Counted from the first letter of the stretch, positions 30,487-39,121 are shown. The stretch is DNA of 64,000 nt from Halomarinibacterium sp034670265 (GCA_034670265.1 JAXMNU010000001.1:496001-560000); one strand, 5' to 3'. Numbers and translations: made by a program. Notes: generated from the letters alone by a model not told the origin.

Positions 30487-31269
30487 ATGACACCCATGCG
30501 ATTTCTTTTTACACTCTTACTACCCTTAAGCCTACTCTCGGCAAAAGCCGCTACAACACTTCCCATTAGTTTACATGACACCACCCAAGTAACCGAAAAG
30601 GAGGTTACCTATTCCATTACCCAGGATGCCACCTATTTTTATGTGTCTTTGGCTACCCAAGATAAGGAGACAGGGCTATCCCTACTACATACGGGAGTCA
30701 CTATTTACTTTGATGAAAAAGGAAAAAAGAAAAAGGAGGTCTATGTTAAGTATCCTTTTGCCAACGATAGAAATCGAGTATATCCCAGAAAATCTGTAGA
30801 TGAAGGAGAAAACAGGGAGTTCAATAAAACCATAGCAACCGTTATGGAAAACCTCCCTGCCGAAGCGGCCTTTGGACATGAGGATAACGTACAGCAATTT
30901 AATAAAGACTTAAATAACTTGAATATTTCGCTAGGTTGGGACTATGATGAAGCCAATAAAACCTTACAATTTCAGCTAAAGATTCCCAAGCAACTTATTG
31001 GTAAAAAACAATCAAGCGATTTTAATAAACTTAGTGTGGGTGTGGTTTCCAATACCATGGAACGCAAAAAGCCCAATAAAAGTGATGGTGGACAGGTTTC
31101 GGGTGGACGTAGCGGGAACGGCGGCAGAGGCGGTGGCCGTGGAGGGCAACGCCCCAGCGGACAACGCCCAGAAAGGGGTGGTGATACGCCCAATGCCAAA
31201 GCAACTGAAGATAAGCCCGAACCTGTTTTTGTTGATGTTTGGTTTGATGCTAATCTACGTACAGATTAA
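30487..31269 (+). CDS. Secreted protein with Gly/Arg-rich (RGG) segment
   Basis: 260 residues; a second ATG at 30496 (MRFLFTLLLPLSLLSAKA) gives an equally good signal peptide. The mature N-terminal part (about 25-190) looks like a beta-sandwich of the CBM9-like or DUF5916-N kind (VTYSITQDATYFYVSLATQDKET, GVTIYFDEKGKKKKE). A low-complexity stretch follows (about 203-232, GGRSGNGGRGGGRGGQRPSG), then VFVDVWFDANL. RGG repeats are unusual for an exported bacterial protein. Function unknown. Confidence 0.75.
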   Translation: MTPMRFLFTLLLPLSLLSAKAATTLPISLHDTTQVTEKEVTYSITQDATYFYVSLATQDKETGLSLLHTGVTIYFDEKGKKKKEVYVKYPFANDRNRVYPRKSVDEGENREFNKTIATVMENLPAEAAFGHEDNVQQFNKDLNNLNISLGWDYDEANKTLQFQLKIPKQLIGKKQSSDFNKLSVGVVSNTMERKKPNKSDGGQVSGGRSGNGGRGGGRGGQRPSGQRPERGGDTPNAKATEDKPEPVFVDVWFDANLRTD

Positions 31270-31634
31270 TAGTTATGGTTTGTAGTTTTTGTTTAGTGGT
31301 GGTTCATTAAATAGAAAATCTGTACGAGTAGCAAGCACCTCCTCTTTAAAAAGAGGAGGTGTTTATTATTGGTATATGCTTTATTTTAGGGTTTTAAGCG
31401 CTGCTATTATAGATGATACCCCTAATGCATTTTTTTTACATCTTGTTAAAGGTGTCTTTTTTATGGCTATATTTAGTTATTCCCAATCGTGTAAGGTTAT
31501 TTATATTAACTTTTTAAGAAAAGCCATTTTAGCTTAACCTTTTTATAATCAAACTATTATATGGAGTCTAGAAACCATATTAAAAACAGGGTACCTCCGA
31601 AAAACCAAAAGAGTAGGAATTAATATTTAAAAGT
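31270..31634. other. 365-bp region with terminator and no supported gene
   Basis: A strong hairpin lies at 31336-31361. A frame at 31289-31537 spans the hairpin and lacks family features. A 20-codon frame at 31561-31623 (MESRNHIKNRVPPKNQKSRN) is basic but unsupported. Confidence 0.6.
31336..31361 (+). terminator. Terminator after the RGG protein gene
   Basis: 12-bp stem CACCTCCTCTTT/AAAGAGGAGGTG with a 2-nt nominal loop, followed by TTTATTATT. Confidence 0.8.
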
Positions 31635-31907
31635 ATGCCTAAATATGTTATTGAAAGAGAAATACCTGGAGCAGGTTCTCTATCACCCGAGCAATTAAAA
31701 GGAATTTCACAAACCTCCTGTGGAGTACTTGACAAGCTAGGACCTAAAATACAATGGGTTCAAAGCTATGTCACTGAGGATAAAATCTATTGTGTGTACA
31801 ATGCTCCTAATGAAGAAATGGTTCGAGAACATGCGTCAATGGGAGGATTTCCTGCCAACAAGGTAAGTAGGGTTGCTACTATTATAGATCCTACCACTGC
31901 AGAATAA
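31635..31907 (+). CDS. DUF4242 (SCO4226-type nickel-binding) protein
   Basis: 90 residues with the DUF4242 pattern: YVIEREIPGAGSLSPEQLKG at the N-terminus, IQWVQSYVTEDKIYCVYNAPNEEMVREHA in the middle and PANKVSRV near the end. The family forms ferredoxin-like dimers; a Streptomyces member binds nickel. The His and Glu of EEMVREHASMGG are candidate ligands. Cytosolic and monocistronic. Confidence 0.9.
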   Translation: MPKYVIEREIPGAGSLSPEQLKGISQTSCGVLDKLGPKIQWVQSYVTEDKIYCVYNAPNEEMVREHASMGGFPANKVSRVATIIDPTTAE

Positions 31908-32100
31908 CTATTCTTAAAGTCTTTTCTTACAAAATAGGTAACGGGTTTTCCTCTGTTAGAGATATTGATACTGATTGAAAAAAGATTTGAATGGGATTCC
32001 TCCTTTCAGTTCGGAATGACATCATGGCAAAAACAAACCTCTCCAATTCGATTTCGGGACACATCGTCCAATTGTTTACAAAAAACCATGATGGGAAATA

Positions 32101-32250
32101 TCCTTTTCAGCAGAATAGGTCGCAGAAAAGCTCCGAGATTCAGCCCAGAGGGCGCGGAGTTTTCAAGACGGTTTTGCGTAGCAAAAATTCCTTTGAAAAG
32201 GGGTCTTTTTCTTTGGTTCGTTTCTTTTGGACAAGCAAAAGAAATGAACA
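32101..32250 (-). repeat. About 150-bp dispersed element, copy 2 (inverted)
   Basis: Contains GCTCCGAGATTCAGCC and CGCGGAGTTTTCAAGACGGT, the reverse complement of copy 1 at 24891-25042 with scattered differences. Confidence 0.8.
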
Positions 32251-32306
32251 TATCTAATTGAAAAAAGAAACCCAACAGTAAAAAAACCATTTAATTACCA
32301 CATAGC

Positions 32307-32383
32307 TACTCGGTATCTACTTCGTATGTACTCCATATCTACTCCGTATGTACTTCGTGTTAGTTCGTGTCATGGTATTATGT
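32307..32383. repeat. 11-bp array (six units) with inverted 15-bp motif
   Basis: TACTCGGTATC, TACTTCGTATG, TACTCCATATC, TACTCCGTATG, TACTTCGTGTT, AGTTCGTGTCA, then the 15-bp motif at 32369-32383. Same flanks as 30330-30373. Confidence 0.9.
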
Positions 32384-32527
32384 AAAATAGACTTCTTTGC
32401 ATTGCCCTAAATAACAAAGGGAATACTAAACTGCCCTTCGACAGCACTTCGACAGGCTCAGTGTGACATCTCAGGGTGGCATCTCGAATGGACAATAGAT
32501 TCTTCACTACGTTCTGAATGACAGTGT

Positions 32528-34690
32528 TTACAAATTATCCAACTGGTTATCCGTCCCATTTTCACTAATGGTCCAAAAGAAGCCAACAAAAAAGAACTGG
32601 TCGGCAGCGGGACGTAGGGTGCGTCTATCAAACATACCATTGGCATTGGGGGTATCGGCATATTGATACCCATTGATGTTTTTGGTGCCCAACACATTGT
32701 TTACCGAGAAGTATAAAATCTTTTGTGGCGAGAGTAAATACGCCCAGTTTAGGCTTACACTATTATAGGCTTTGGTTTGCTCTTGTAAAAAGCCAGTCTC
32801 GTTAGGGTTGGTATAGCTCCGCCCACTCGCAAATTGATAGCTAAACCCTACCTGACTCTTCCAATCCCCTATCCAGTATTTCCCAACCACCGAAAGGTTA
32901 TGGTCGTTGGCAAAAGGCGGTGTGGCTTTGGTGGGATAGTTTTGGTATTTGCGCTCGCTATCCAAAAAGGAGTAGCTTACCCAATAGTCCACATTTTTAA
33001 TACTCTGGTTATCTCGCCAAAAGATATCAATCCCCTGTGCATAGCCATCCCCATCGTTAGTAAAGGTGCTGGAGAAATCGGTGAATTGTGTATCGTAGGT
33101 CACTAGGTTGCTGTAATCTTTACGGTAGGCCTCAGCTCTAAAGATGCGATCTTTGTGGGAGTATTGGTAATTTAAAATATAGTGCTGTGTTTTACGTGCT
33201 TCCAAATTAGAGGTAAACTTCAATACATCACTTAACGGCTGCTGATAGAAATCACCGTATGCCAAAGAGAACTGTCCGTTTTTGGAGGTTTTATAAGCAA
33301 TGGAGGCTCGTGGAGAAACTGTAAATTGGTCGAATAATCCACTGTACTCCCCTCGTACTCCTACTTTAGCAGCCAACTTTTTGGAGAAGATATAATCGGC
33401 TTCGGCATAGGCAGCGGTGATGTTATTGGTATAGCCGTATTCTATGTTAGGAACAAAGTCATTTTGAAAATCTTCGGTAAAGTCGGTAAAGAATTGTTCT
33501 ACACCCATATACAGTTTAAACTGGTTGCTAAACTTCTTTCTCAGCTTCAGTTTTAGGTGCGCCGAAAGTTCCACGTTATCAATATCGCTGTCTTCAATGC
33601 CTATTTGGTTGTTGGCACGCGTCAAACTTCCGCCACCTTGGATGTCCCAACGATTTCCCAACTCTTGGCTATAGCTGGCGTTGGTATAGAGGTTGTTGTT
33701 TTTTAGTTTAAAGTGCAAGCCGTCTTCAAGGTTAATGTCTTCTTGAGTAAGTTCAAAATTAGTGGCATCGAAAGCAGTGTACCATTTTAGCAATCCTTTG
33801 CCCAGTTTTTGACGGAACACACTTTCCCCTCCAAACGCTTCAAAAGGTTTTTCCCAATCGTTTCGGTCTTTAAAGACAGCCAAATACGGTGCTAAATTGA
33901 TATACGAAGCATTAAAGCTCAAGGAACTGTTTTCCCACTTTTGGGTGTTCCCCAGCGTACCTCCCACAGTCATGATACCAATGTCGGTCTTTTCTTGATC
34001 GGGTTCGTCAATCGTGTTTAACAGCAGGACTGAAGACAAGGCTTGTCCGTACTCGGCAGAATACCCTCCGGTGGAGAAGGTAATTCCGTCGAACAAAAAC
34101 GGACTGTATCGCCCCCGTGTGGGAATGTTATTGGTGGTGGGGGTATAAGGGGTAAACACCCGAATCCCATCGATAAAGATTTGCGTTTCCCCAGCATCAC
34201 CCCCACGGACAAAGAGTCTTCCGTCTTCGGCGACCGTAGTAGTTCCCGGAAGGGTTTGCAATGCCCCTACAAAATCCCCTAAGGCACTTGCCGTGGTGAC
34301 TACATCCAACGGTTTTAACACCGATACTTTACTATTGTCTCCTGCTTGAAAGCTTCCTGCAGAAATGACCACCGTGTCTAGGGAATTGACATCTTCTTTA
34401 AGGACCAACTTTAGGTCTTTCATTTGGGAGACATCGGCAGCCATATACATAGGTTCGAAGGACACAAAGGAAGCCACCAAGGTTTGTATGCCTGTTTCTT
34501 CGGTAGTAAATGAAAACCTTCCTTGGTCGTCACTAGAAGCGCCGTCGTAGGTACCTTCCAAATACACGTTCGCCCCTACAATGGGAGTTCCGTTTTTTTG
34601 TGTGATGGTTCCCGAAATTTGGGTTTGTGAAAAACCTGCCAAGGAAAAGAAAGTAAAAACTAAAAGTAAAGAGGTTTTAAAAACGTTCAT
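32528..34690 (-). CDS. TonB-dependent receptor with carboxypeptidase-regulatory-like domain
   Basis: 720 residues: signal peptide (MNVFKTSLLLVFTFFSLAGFSQ), regulatory-like beta sandwich (ISGTITQKNGTPIVGANVYLEG, about 24-105), plug (GALQTLPGTTTVAEDGRLFVRGGDAGETQ cut here to GRLFVRGGDAGETQ; YSAEYGQALSSVL) and a beta barrel. It imports an unknown substrate with energy from TonB. The promoter carries the paired LytTR-type repeats with the same geometry as the 2TM operon and the DUF2141 gene, so it is a probable target of the LytTR regulator at 9579-10334. Confidence 0.93.
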   Translation of the reverse strand: MNVFKTSLLLVFTFFSLAGFSQTQISGTITQKNGTPIVGANVYLEGTYDGASSDDQGRFSFTTEETGIQTLVASFVSFEPMYMAADVSQMKDLKLVLKEDVNSLDTVVISAGSFQAGDNSKVSVLKPLDVVTTASALGDFVGALQTLPGTTTVAEDGRLFVRGGDAGETQIFIDGIRVFTPYTPTTNNIPTRGRYSPFLFDGITFSTGGYSAEYGQALSSVLLLNTIDEPDQEKTDIGIMTVGGTLGNTQKWENSSLSFNASYINLAPYLAVFKDRNDWEKPFEAFGGESVFRQKLGKGLLKWYTAFDATNFELTQEDINLEDGLHFKLKNNNLYTNASYSQELGNRWDIQGGGSLTRANNQIGIEDSDIDNVELSAHLKLKLRKKFSNQFKLYMGVEQFFTDFTEDFQNDFVPNIEYGYTNNITAAYAEADYIFSKKLAAKVGVRGEYSGLFDQFTVSPRASIAYKTSKNGQFSLAYGDFYQQPLSDVLKFTSNLEARKTQHYILNYQYSHKDRIFRAEAYRKDYSNLVTYDTQFTDFSSTFTNDGDGYAQGIDIFWRDNQSIKNVDYWVSYSFLDSERKYQNYPTKATPPFANDHNLSVVGKYWIGDWKSQVGFSYQFASGRSYTNPNETGFLQEQTKAYNSVSLNWAYLLSPQKILYFSVNNVLGTKNINGYQYADTPNANGMFDRRTLRPAADQFFFVGFFWTISENGTDNQLDNL

Positions 34691-34716
34691 TATTTGATTG
34701 ATTGTGTTTGATGGTT

Positions 34717-34786
34717 CAAAAATGCAATCATTGGTTTGGTTTGAAAAAGTAAAAGTACCGAATTGTTATTTTTCCATTCTGAATTG
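34717..34786 (-). promoter_or_regulatory. LytTR-type promoter of the TonB receptor
   Basis: Plus-strand reading ACCGAATTG (34757-34765), 12-bp AT-rich spacer, TCTGAATTG (34778-34786). The minus-strand -7-like box CATTTTTG is at 34717-34724; gap 32 bp. The near repeat is 67 bp from the start codon at 34690. It may also influence the divergent gene at 34829. Confidence 0.75.
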
Positions 34787-34803
34787 TGAAAAACAAAAAA
34801 TGG

Positions 34804-34811
34804 TATCTTTA
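34804..34811 (+). promoter_or_regulatory. -7-like box of the DUF1028 gene
   Basis: TATCTTTA, one base from TAnnTTTG, 17 bp before the ATG at 34829. Confidence 0.5.
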
Positions 34812-34828
34812 TCAAAAGAAACATCCAA

Positions 34829-35821
34829 ATGAAAAAACTATACATACTTTTCGTACTTGCTATTTTTAGCTTTCAGCTTCAAGCCCAAGACACCTTTTCT
34901 ATTATCGCCGTAGACCCTTCCACTGGTGAAATTGGCTCTGCTGGGGCCTCCTGTGTTACAGGCGTGGGAAGTGGCGGTATTATCGACATTATTACCAAAA
35001 TCATTCCCGGACGTGGGGGTGTCAATTCGCAAGCCTATGTCTGTATTCCTAATGTAAATTTAAATAATGCCATTACCCAAATGGAAGGCGGCTCGAGTCC
35101 ACAGGAAATTATCGATTGGCTCTACAACAACGATGCGTGTAATTCGCAAAACTTTAATCCTGAATACCGCCAATACGGTATTGCCGACTTTGATGAAAAT
35201 GGCGATCCGCGAACAGCAGGATTTTCGGGAACTTCTACCGATGATTATAAGGAAGACCGACAAGGCGTCACGTATAGCATTCAAGGGAATATTTTGTGGG
35301 ACGTAAGTGTGATTGACAATATGGAAGCCAATTTTAATAATACCACAGGAACGCTAGCCGATAAATTAATGGCGGCGATGCAAGGCGCTAATTTTGCGGG
35401 AGCCGATTCTCGTTGTTTCTCTGCTGGCACCTCTTCCACCACTGCCTATTTATTGGTCTATCGCCCAGAAGACGATCCTGCAGATCCTTATATACGATTA
35501 AATGTGGGGCAGCAAGCTTCGGGAACAGAGCCCATTGATATATTGCAAGGATTGTATGATGATTTCCTTTCGGTGGAGGGGAAAGTCTTCCAGGATAAGA
35601 TTTCTGTGTATCCAAATCCCGTAGTGGATACTTTGAAAATTACGAAGGATCCTTCGGTGGCTATTTTAAGCTATCAAATTTTGGACGTAAACGGAAAGGT
35701 TGTGTTGTCACAGGCTAATTTTTCAGAAAATGTAAACGTGGCGACCTTACCACAAGGAGTTTATTTTATCAAGTTTCGCGCTGCTGAAGGCACTACCACA
35801 GTACAATTTGTAAAAAAATAA
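34829..35821 (+). CDS. DUF1028 protein with T9SS sorting domain
   Basis: 330 residues: signal peptide (MKKLYILFVLAIFSFQLQA), DUF1028 domain (about 21-235; TFSIIAVDPSTGEIGSAGASCV, GVNSQAYVCIPN, QYGIADFDENG) and a T9SS type A sorting domain (ISVYPNPVVDTLKIT ... TTVQFVKK). DUF1028 belongs to the Ntn-hydrolase-like fold; the reaction is unknown. The sorting domain indicates export across the outer membrane. Divergent from the TonB receptor. Confidence 0.92.
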   Translation: MKKLYILFVLAIFSFQLQAQDTFSIIAVDPSTGEIGSAGASCVTGVGSGGIIDIITKIIPGRGGVNSQAYVCIPNVNLNNAITQMEGGSSPQEIIDWLYNNDACNSQNFNPEYRQYGIADFDENGDPRTAGFSGTSTDDYKEDRQGVTYSIQGNILWDVSVIDNMEANFNNTTGTLADKLMAAMQGANFAGADSRCFSAGTSSTTAYLLVYRPEDDPADPYIRLNVGQQASGTEPIDILQGLYDDFLSVEGKVFQDKISVYPNPVVDTLKITKDPSVAILSYQILDVNGKVVLSQANFSENVNVATLPQGVYFIKFRAAEGTTTVQFVKK

Positions 35822-35825
35822 AACC

Positions 35826-36422
35826 ATGGATGCTTCAAAGAAAGTGGATGCGTTTATTGCGAAACAAAAGCAATGGACCAAAGAATTAGAAACACTTCGC
35901 TCCATTTTTCAGAAAACGGAATTGCTGGAAGAAGTAAAATGGGGAAGCCCAACGTATACCTTAAACGGAAAGTTGGTAGCTGGCTTTGTAGGATTTAAAA
36001 ATCATTATGCCCTTTGGTTTCATCAAGGGGTGTTTTTGAAGGATACTCATAAAAAATTACTGAATGCTCAAGAGGGTAAAACCAAAGCCATGCGACAATG
36101 GCGGTTTGAACGTGGGGAGGAAATTCCAAAGGATATAGTATTGGATTACATTCAGGAGGCCATTGAAAATTGTTTAGCTGGAAAAGAGGTGAAAATAGAA
36201 CGAAAGAAAGGGGTTGCCATTCCGCCGTATTTAAAGGATGCCTTTAAAAAAGACAACTCTTTTTCTGAAGCCTTTAAAAAACTCACCCCTGGGAAACAGC
36301 GCGAATATGCAGACTACATTGCCACTGCCAAACAAGAAGCAACCAAAGCAAAGCGTTTGGATAAAATTATTCCTATGATTCAGCAAGGTGTTGGATTAAA
36401 CGACAAGTATAAAAACTGTTAA
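35826..36422 (+). CDS. DUF1801/YdeI-OmpD-associated family protein
   Basis: 198 residues: DUF1801 core (LETLRSIFQKTELLEEVKWGSPTYTLNGK, ALWFHQGVFLKD) and the C-terminal YdeI-type tail (FKKLTPGKQREYADYIATAKQEATKAKRL). Small cytosolic protein; relatives have been tied to envelope stress resistance, but the molecular action is not known. It starts 4 bp after the DUF1028 stop and may be co-transcribed. Confidence 0.9.
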   Translation: MDASKKVDAFIAKQKQWTKELETLRSIFQKTELLEEVKWGSPTYTLNGKLVAGFVGFKNHYALWFHQGVFLKDTHKKLLNAQEGKTKAMRQWRFERGEEIPKDIVLDYIQEAIENCLAGKEVKIERKKGVAIPPYLKDAFKKDNSFSEAFKKLTPGKQREYADYIATAKQEATKAKRLDKIIPMIQQGVGLNDKYKNC

Positions 36423-36428
36423 GCAGCT

Positions 36429-37520
36429 ATGAATTTAGCCCGATTTTACTTCTACATTCGTAGAGCGTTTACCATTTTACTAGTTTGGGTATTTATTGCA
36501 GTGGCTATTTTTTTATACGATTATTTCACACTACTTACCAACCATGCTTTACCCGAAGATTACGACTTTAATGGCGCTTTTATTGCTTATTTATTGGTTG
36601 CCATAGCAGCAGGGTTTATTGGTGGTGTATTTACGGTTAACCTTATGGAATATTGGTTGCGGAAATATAAATTTTGGGTTGCACTCACCTTTATTATCAT
36701 TGCGTATTCTTTAGTATCACTGGTAATTGGAGCATTTGGCGGATTGTATTTAGGCAGTTTAGAACACGCCTTACCCATGTGGGATGAGAAGGTTTTTAAT
36801 GAACTCTCTTTTTTCTTTGGTGAAGCTATTTTTATTAAAAATTACCTTATTTGGCTTGCTATTGTAGTGATGACGCTTATCTTTCTTTTGGTAGGTGAAA
36901 AGTTTGGTCCAGGTGTGTTTCCAGATTATTTATTAGGTAGGTATTTTCATCCCAAAAAAGAAAATAGGGTCTTTATGTTTACCGATATTAATGATGCTAC
37001 CACCATTGCCGAAAGGCTTGGCGAAGAACGTTATTTTCATTTTCTGAAAGACTTTTTCAACTACATATCCCCTGCCATTACGGAAACCAAAGGGGAAATC
37101 TATCAGTATGTAGGAGATGAAATTGTGGTGACGTGGAAAGTAAAAAAAATTCCATTTAATAAAAGACCGCTGCGCTGTTACTACCGTATGTTGCAATTAA
37201 TTGAAAAGAAGGCTCCCTATTTTGAAGCACAATACGGCACTGTGCCTACCTTTAAAACAGGCTTTCATTATGGCTCTGCCATGGTGGGCGAAGTGGGTTA
37301 CGTAAAAAGAGAAATTGCATTTTCTGGCGATGTGGTCAATACTGCTGCGCGTATTCAGGCAAAATGTAACGAATTGGGGATTCCCATTTTAGCATCAGAA
37401 GACTTTTTGAACATTGTACAGCCCTTACCCAAAAAAATTACGCACCATTTGTTAGGAGAGCATACGCTAAAAGGAAAGATTAACGATGTAAAACTCGTTA
37501 CTTTTCGGAATGAAAATTGA
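36429..37520 (+). CDS. Membrane-bound class III adenylate/guanylate cyclase
   Basis: 363 residues: four N-terminal spans (about 15-160) and a cytosolic class III cyclase domain (about 180-350). Both metal-binding aspartates are present (FTDIND, Asp186; YVGDEIVV, Asp230), and the catalytic NTAAR motif (DVVNTAARIQAKC) is intact, so it is probably active. The nucleotide preference cannot be read safely. It follows the YdeI-type gene by 6 bp. A CRP/FNR-like site occurs upstream of hemN, but a link is speculative. Confidence 0.92.
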   Translation: MNLARFYFYIRRAFTILLVWVFIAVAIFLYDYFTLLTNHALPEDYDFNGAFIAYLLVAIAAGFIGGVFTVNLMEYWLRKYKFWVALTFIIIAYSLVSLVIGAFGGLYLGSLEHALPMWDEKVFNELSFFFGEAIFIKNYLIWLAIVVMTLIFLLVGEKFGPGVFPDYLLGRYFHPKKENRVFMFTDINDATTIAERLGEERYFHFLKDFFNYISPAITETKGEIYQYVGDEIVVTWKVKKIPFNKRPLRCYYRMLQLIEKKAPYFEAQYGTVPTFKTGFHYGSAMVGEVGYVKREIAFSGDVVNTAARIQAKCNELGIPILASEDFLNIVQPLPKKITHHLLGEHTLKGKINDVKLVTFRNEN

Positions 37521-37557
37521 TTCAACTTTTGCATACACTTTTTTAAATCTTTCAATT

Positions 37558-37923
37558 ATGAAAACCGATATGTACACCAAAATTGTATTAACCGTGATCG
37601 CGGTTTGTTTAACTTTTAATGTAGTAAAAGACTTTGATGTTATTCCTAAAGCTCATGCTACCGATACTCCCACGGAAGGGCTTACCACTAACGAATACCG
37701 TTTGGTTCCCATTAGCGATATGGAAACCATCGATGTGCGCATAGTAGATATTAACACCTATGACGAATTGAATGTAAATGTAAAAAGTATTGACACCTAC
37801 GATGAAATGAAAGTGAATATTAAAAGCATCGACACTAGTGACGAACTGGACGTGAATATTGATGAAATTGGAGGTAGCTGGGTAAGCTCTGGAAGTCCCA
37901 TCCCGGTTACTATTAAACAATAA
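37558..37923 (+). CDS. Small membrane-anchored protein with 13-residue repeats
   Basis: 121 residues from the ATG at 37558. A longer frame from 37510 overlaps the cyclase end and lacks a plausible start context. An N-terminal span (KIVLTVIAVCLTFNVV) is followed by three near-repeats of about 13 residues: DINTYDELNVNVKS, IDTYDEMKVNIKS, IDTSDELDVNIDE, giving a regular acidic beta-like stretch, then SPIPVTIKQ. Function unknown. It lies between the cyclase and an ECF sigma gene. Confidence 0.75.
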   Translation: MKTDMYTKIVLTVIAVCLTFNVVKDFDVIPKAHATDTPTEGLTTNEYRLVPISDMETIDVRIVDINTYDELNVNVKSIDTYDEMKVNIKSIDTSDELDVNIDEIGGSWVSSGSPIPVTIKQ

Positions 37924-37989
37924 TATTTTCTTGTACGTGTAACAATTAGTATTGTTACCATACTAACTCTACAGTTAACCAAAAGACCA

Positions 37990-38484
37990 TTGACCGAAGA
38001 ACTCGAACATAGTTTTGTTGCTCAGCTTGAAGAGAACCAAAACATTGTGCATAAAATCTGTCGTTTATACACTAACGATAAAGATTCGCATAATGATTTG
38101 TTCCAGGAGATTACCATCCAATTGTGGAAGGCATTTCCAAAGTTTCGCGGGGAGGCTAAGTTTAGTACGTGGATGTACAGAGTGGCATTAAATACAGCGA
38201 TTACTCTGTATCGAAAGAGCAAACGCAGGGTGAAAACGCAGGATTTTGAAGGCGTAAGTTTTAAAATTACGGCTGAAGAATATGATCCCTTAGTTGAAGA
38301 ACAACTAAAATTAATGTACCACGCTGTAAAGACGTTGAGTGATATAGATAAAGCCCTCGTGTTTCTATACCTCGAAAACAAAAATTATAGAGAAATAGCC
38401 GAAACTCTGGGTATTTCAGAAGTAAATGCCCGAGTTAAAATGAATAGAATTAAAGAAAAGTTGAGAACCATTCTTAACCCCTAA
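37990..38484 (+). CDS. ECF sigma factor
   Basis: 164 residues from a TTG start at 37990: region 2 (DSHNDLFQEITIQLWKAFPKF, FSTWMYRVALNTAITLYRK) and region 4 (ALVFLYLENKNYREIAETLGISEVNARVKMNRIKEKLR). No ATG in a reasonable position. It is followed 4 bp later by a membrane protein gene that may be its partner. Confidence 0.92.
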   Translation: MTEELEHSFVAQLEENQNIVHKICRLYTNDKDSHNDLFQEITIQLWKAFPKFRGEAKFSTWMYRVALNTAITLYRKSKRRVKTQDFEGVSFKITAEEYDPLVEEQLKLMYHAVKTLSDIDKALVFLYLENKNYREIAETLGISEVNARVKMNRIKEKLRTILNP

Positions 38485-38488
38485 AAGT

Positions 38489-39121
38489 ATGGACGAATTA
38501 GACGTATTAAAACAACAATGGCAGACTAGAGAACAGGAGTTCCCTAAGTTTACCTCTAAGGATATTTATCCTATGCTATTGAAGAAATCTTCCTCAATGG
38601 TTAAGTGGATTTTTTACATAAGCATCGCCGAAATGGTGTTATGGACCACCTTGTATTTCTTTGTACCAGAATCGAGTAAAAAATTTCAGGAAGGAATGGG
38701 ACTTAATGAAATATTCCTTGCCTTAAATATTATTAACTATGCCGTAGTCTTTGTGTTTATCTATTTGTTTTATAAAAACCATCGTAAAATTCAGGTGACC
38801 AACTCGGTTAAAAAATTGATGAAGAATATCCTCAATACTCGAAAAACAGTACGCTATTTTGTCTATTACAATATTGGGATGGCAGCCCTATTAATGTTTG
38901 CTACTAATTTGTATTATTATTTTAACAAAGAAAAATTACACCAATTATTGGAAAGCGATGACCTTTTTGCCGCAGTCCCTGCAGAAACTTTTATTAGTCT
39001 AAATATTATTGGGGGAATTATTATTATTGGATTTCTAATCCTCTTCTACTGGATCATTTATGGACTCCTGCTTCGTAGGCTTAAAAGAAATTATAAGGAA
39101 TTAAAGAAGATTGAAGTTTAA
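38489..39121 (+). CDS. Membrane protein, putative ECF partner
   Basis: 210 residues: cytosolic N-terminal helix (LDVLKQQWQTREQEFPKFT), then four spans (about 40-58, 75-95, 122-140, 170-195) and a basic tail (LLRRLKRNYKELKKIEV). No zinc-finger anti-sigma motif, but the position directly after an ECF sigma gene and the conserved WQ.RE.EFP-like head occur in presumed sigma partners of Bacteroidota. Function not established. Confidence 0.75.
   Translation: MDELDVLKQQWQTREQEFPKFTSKDIYPMLLKKSSSMVKWIFYISIAEMVLWTTLYFFVPESSKKFQEGMGLNEIFLALNIINYAVVFVFIYLFYKNHRKIQVTNSVKKLMKNILNTRKTVRYFVYYNIGMAALLMFATNLYYYFNKEKLHQLLESDDLFAAVPAETFISLNIIGGIIIIGFLILFYWIIYGLLLRRLKRNYKELKKIEV

Larger units (their letters stand above)
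31908..32527. other. 620-bp repeat-filled region
   Basis: Contains an inverted REP (31994-32023), the second copy of the about 150-bp element, an 11-bp array with the 15-bp motif and a CTTCGACAGGCTCAG element (32445-32459). Overlapping frames at 31965-32290 are translations of the dispersed element and not real genes. Confidence 0.8.

Noticed and set aside
31289..31537. 82-residue frame after the RGG protein gene
   Set aside because: It runs through a perfect 12-bp terminator hairpin and has no recognisable features or promoter.
31965..32290. Several overlapping frames of 88-98 residues
   Set aside because: They translate the about 150-bp dispersed element, which exists in a second copy with no open frame of equal kind.
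37510..37557. Upstream extension of the 13-residue-repeat protein
   Set aside because: It overlaps the cyclase 3' end; the ATG at 37558 gives a better membrane anchor start.
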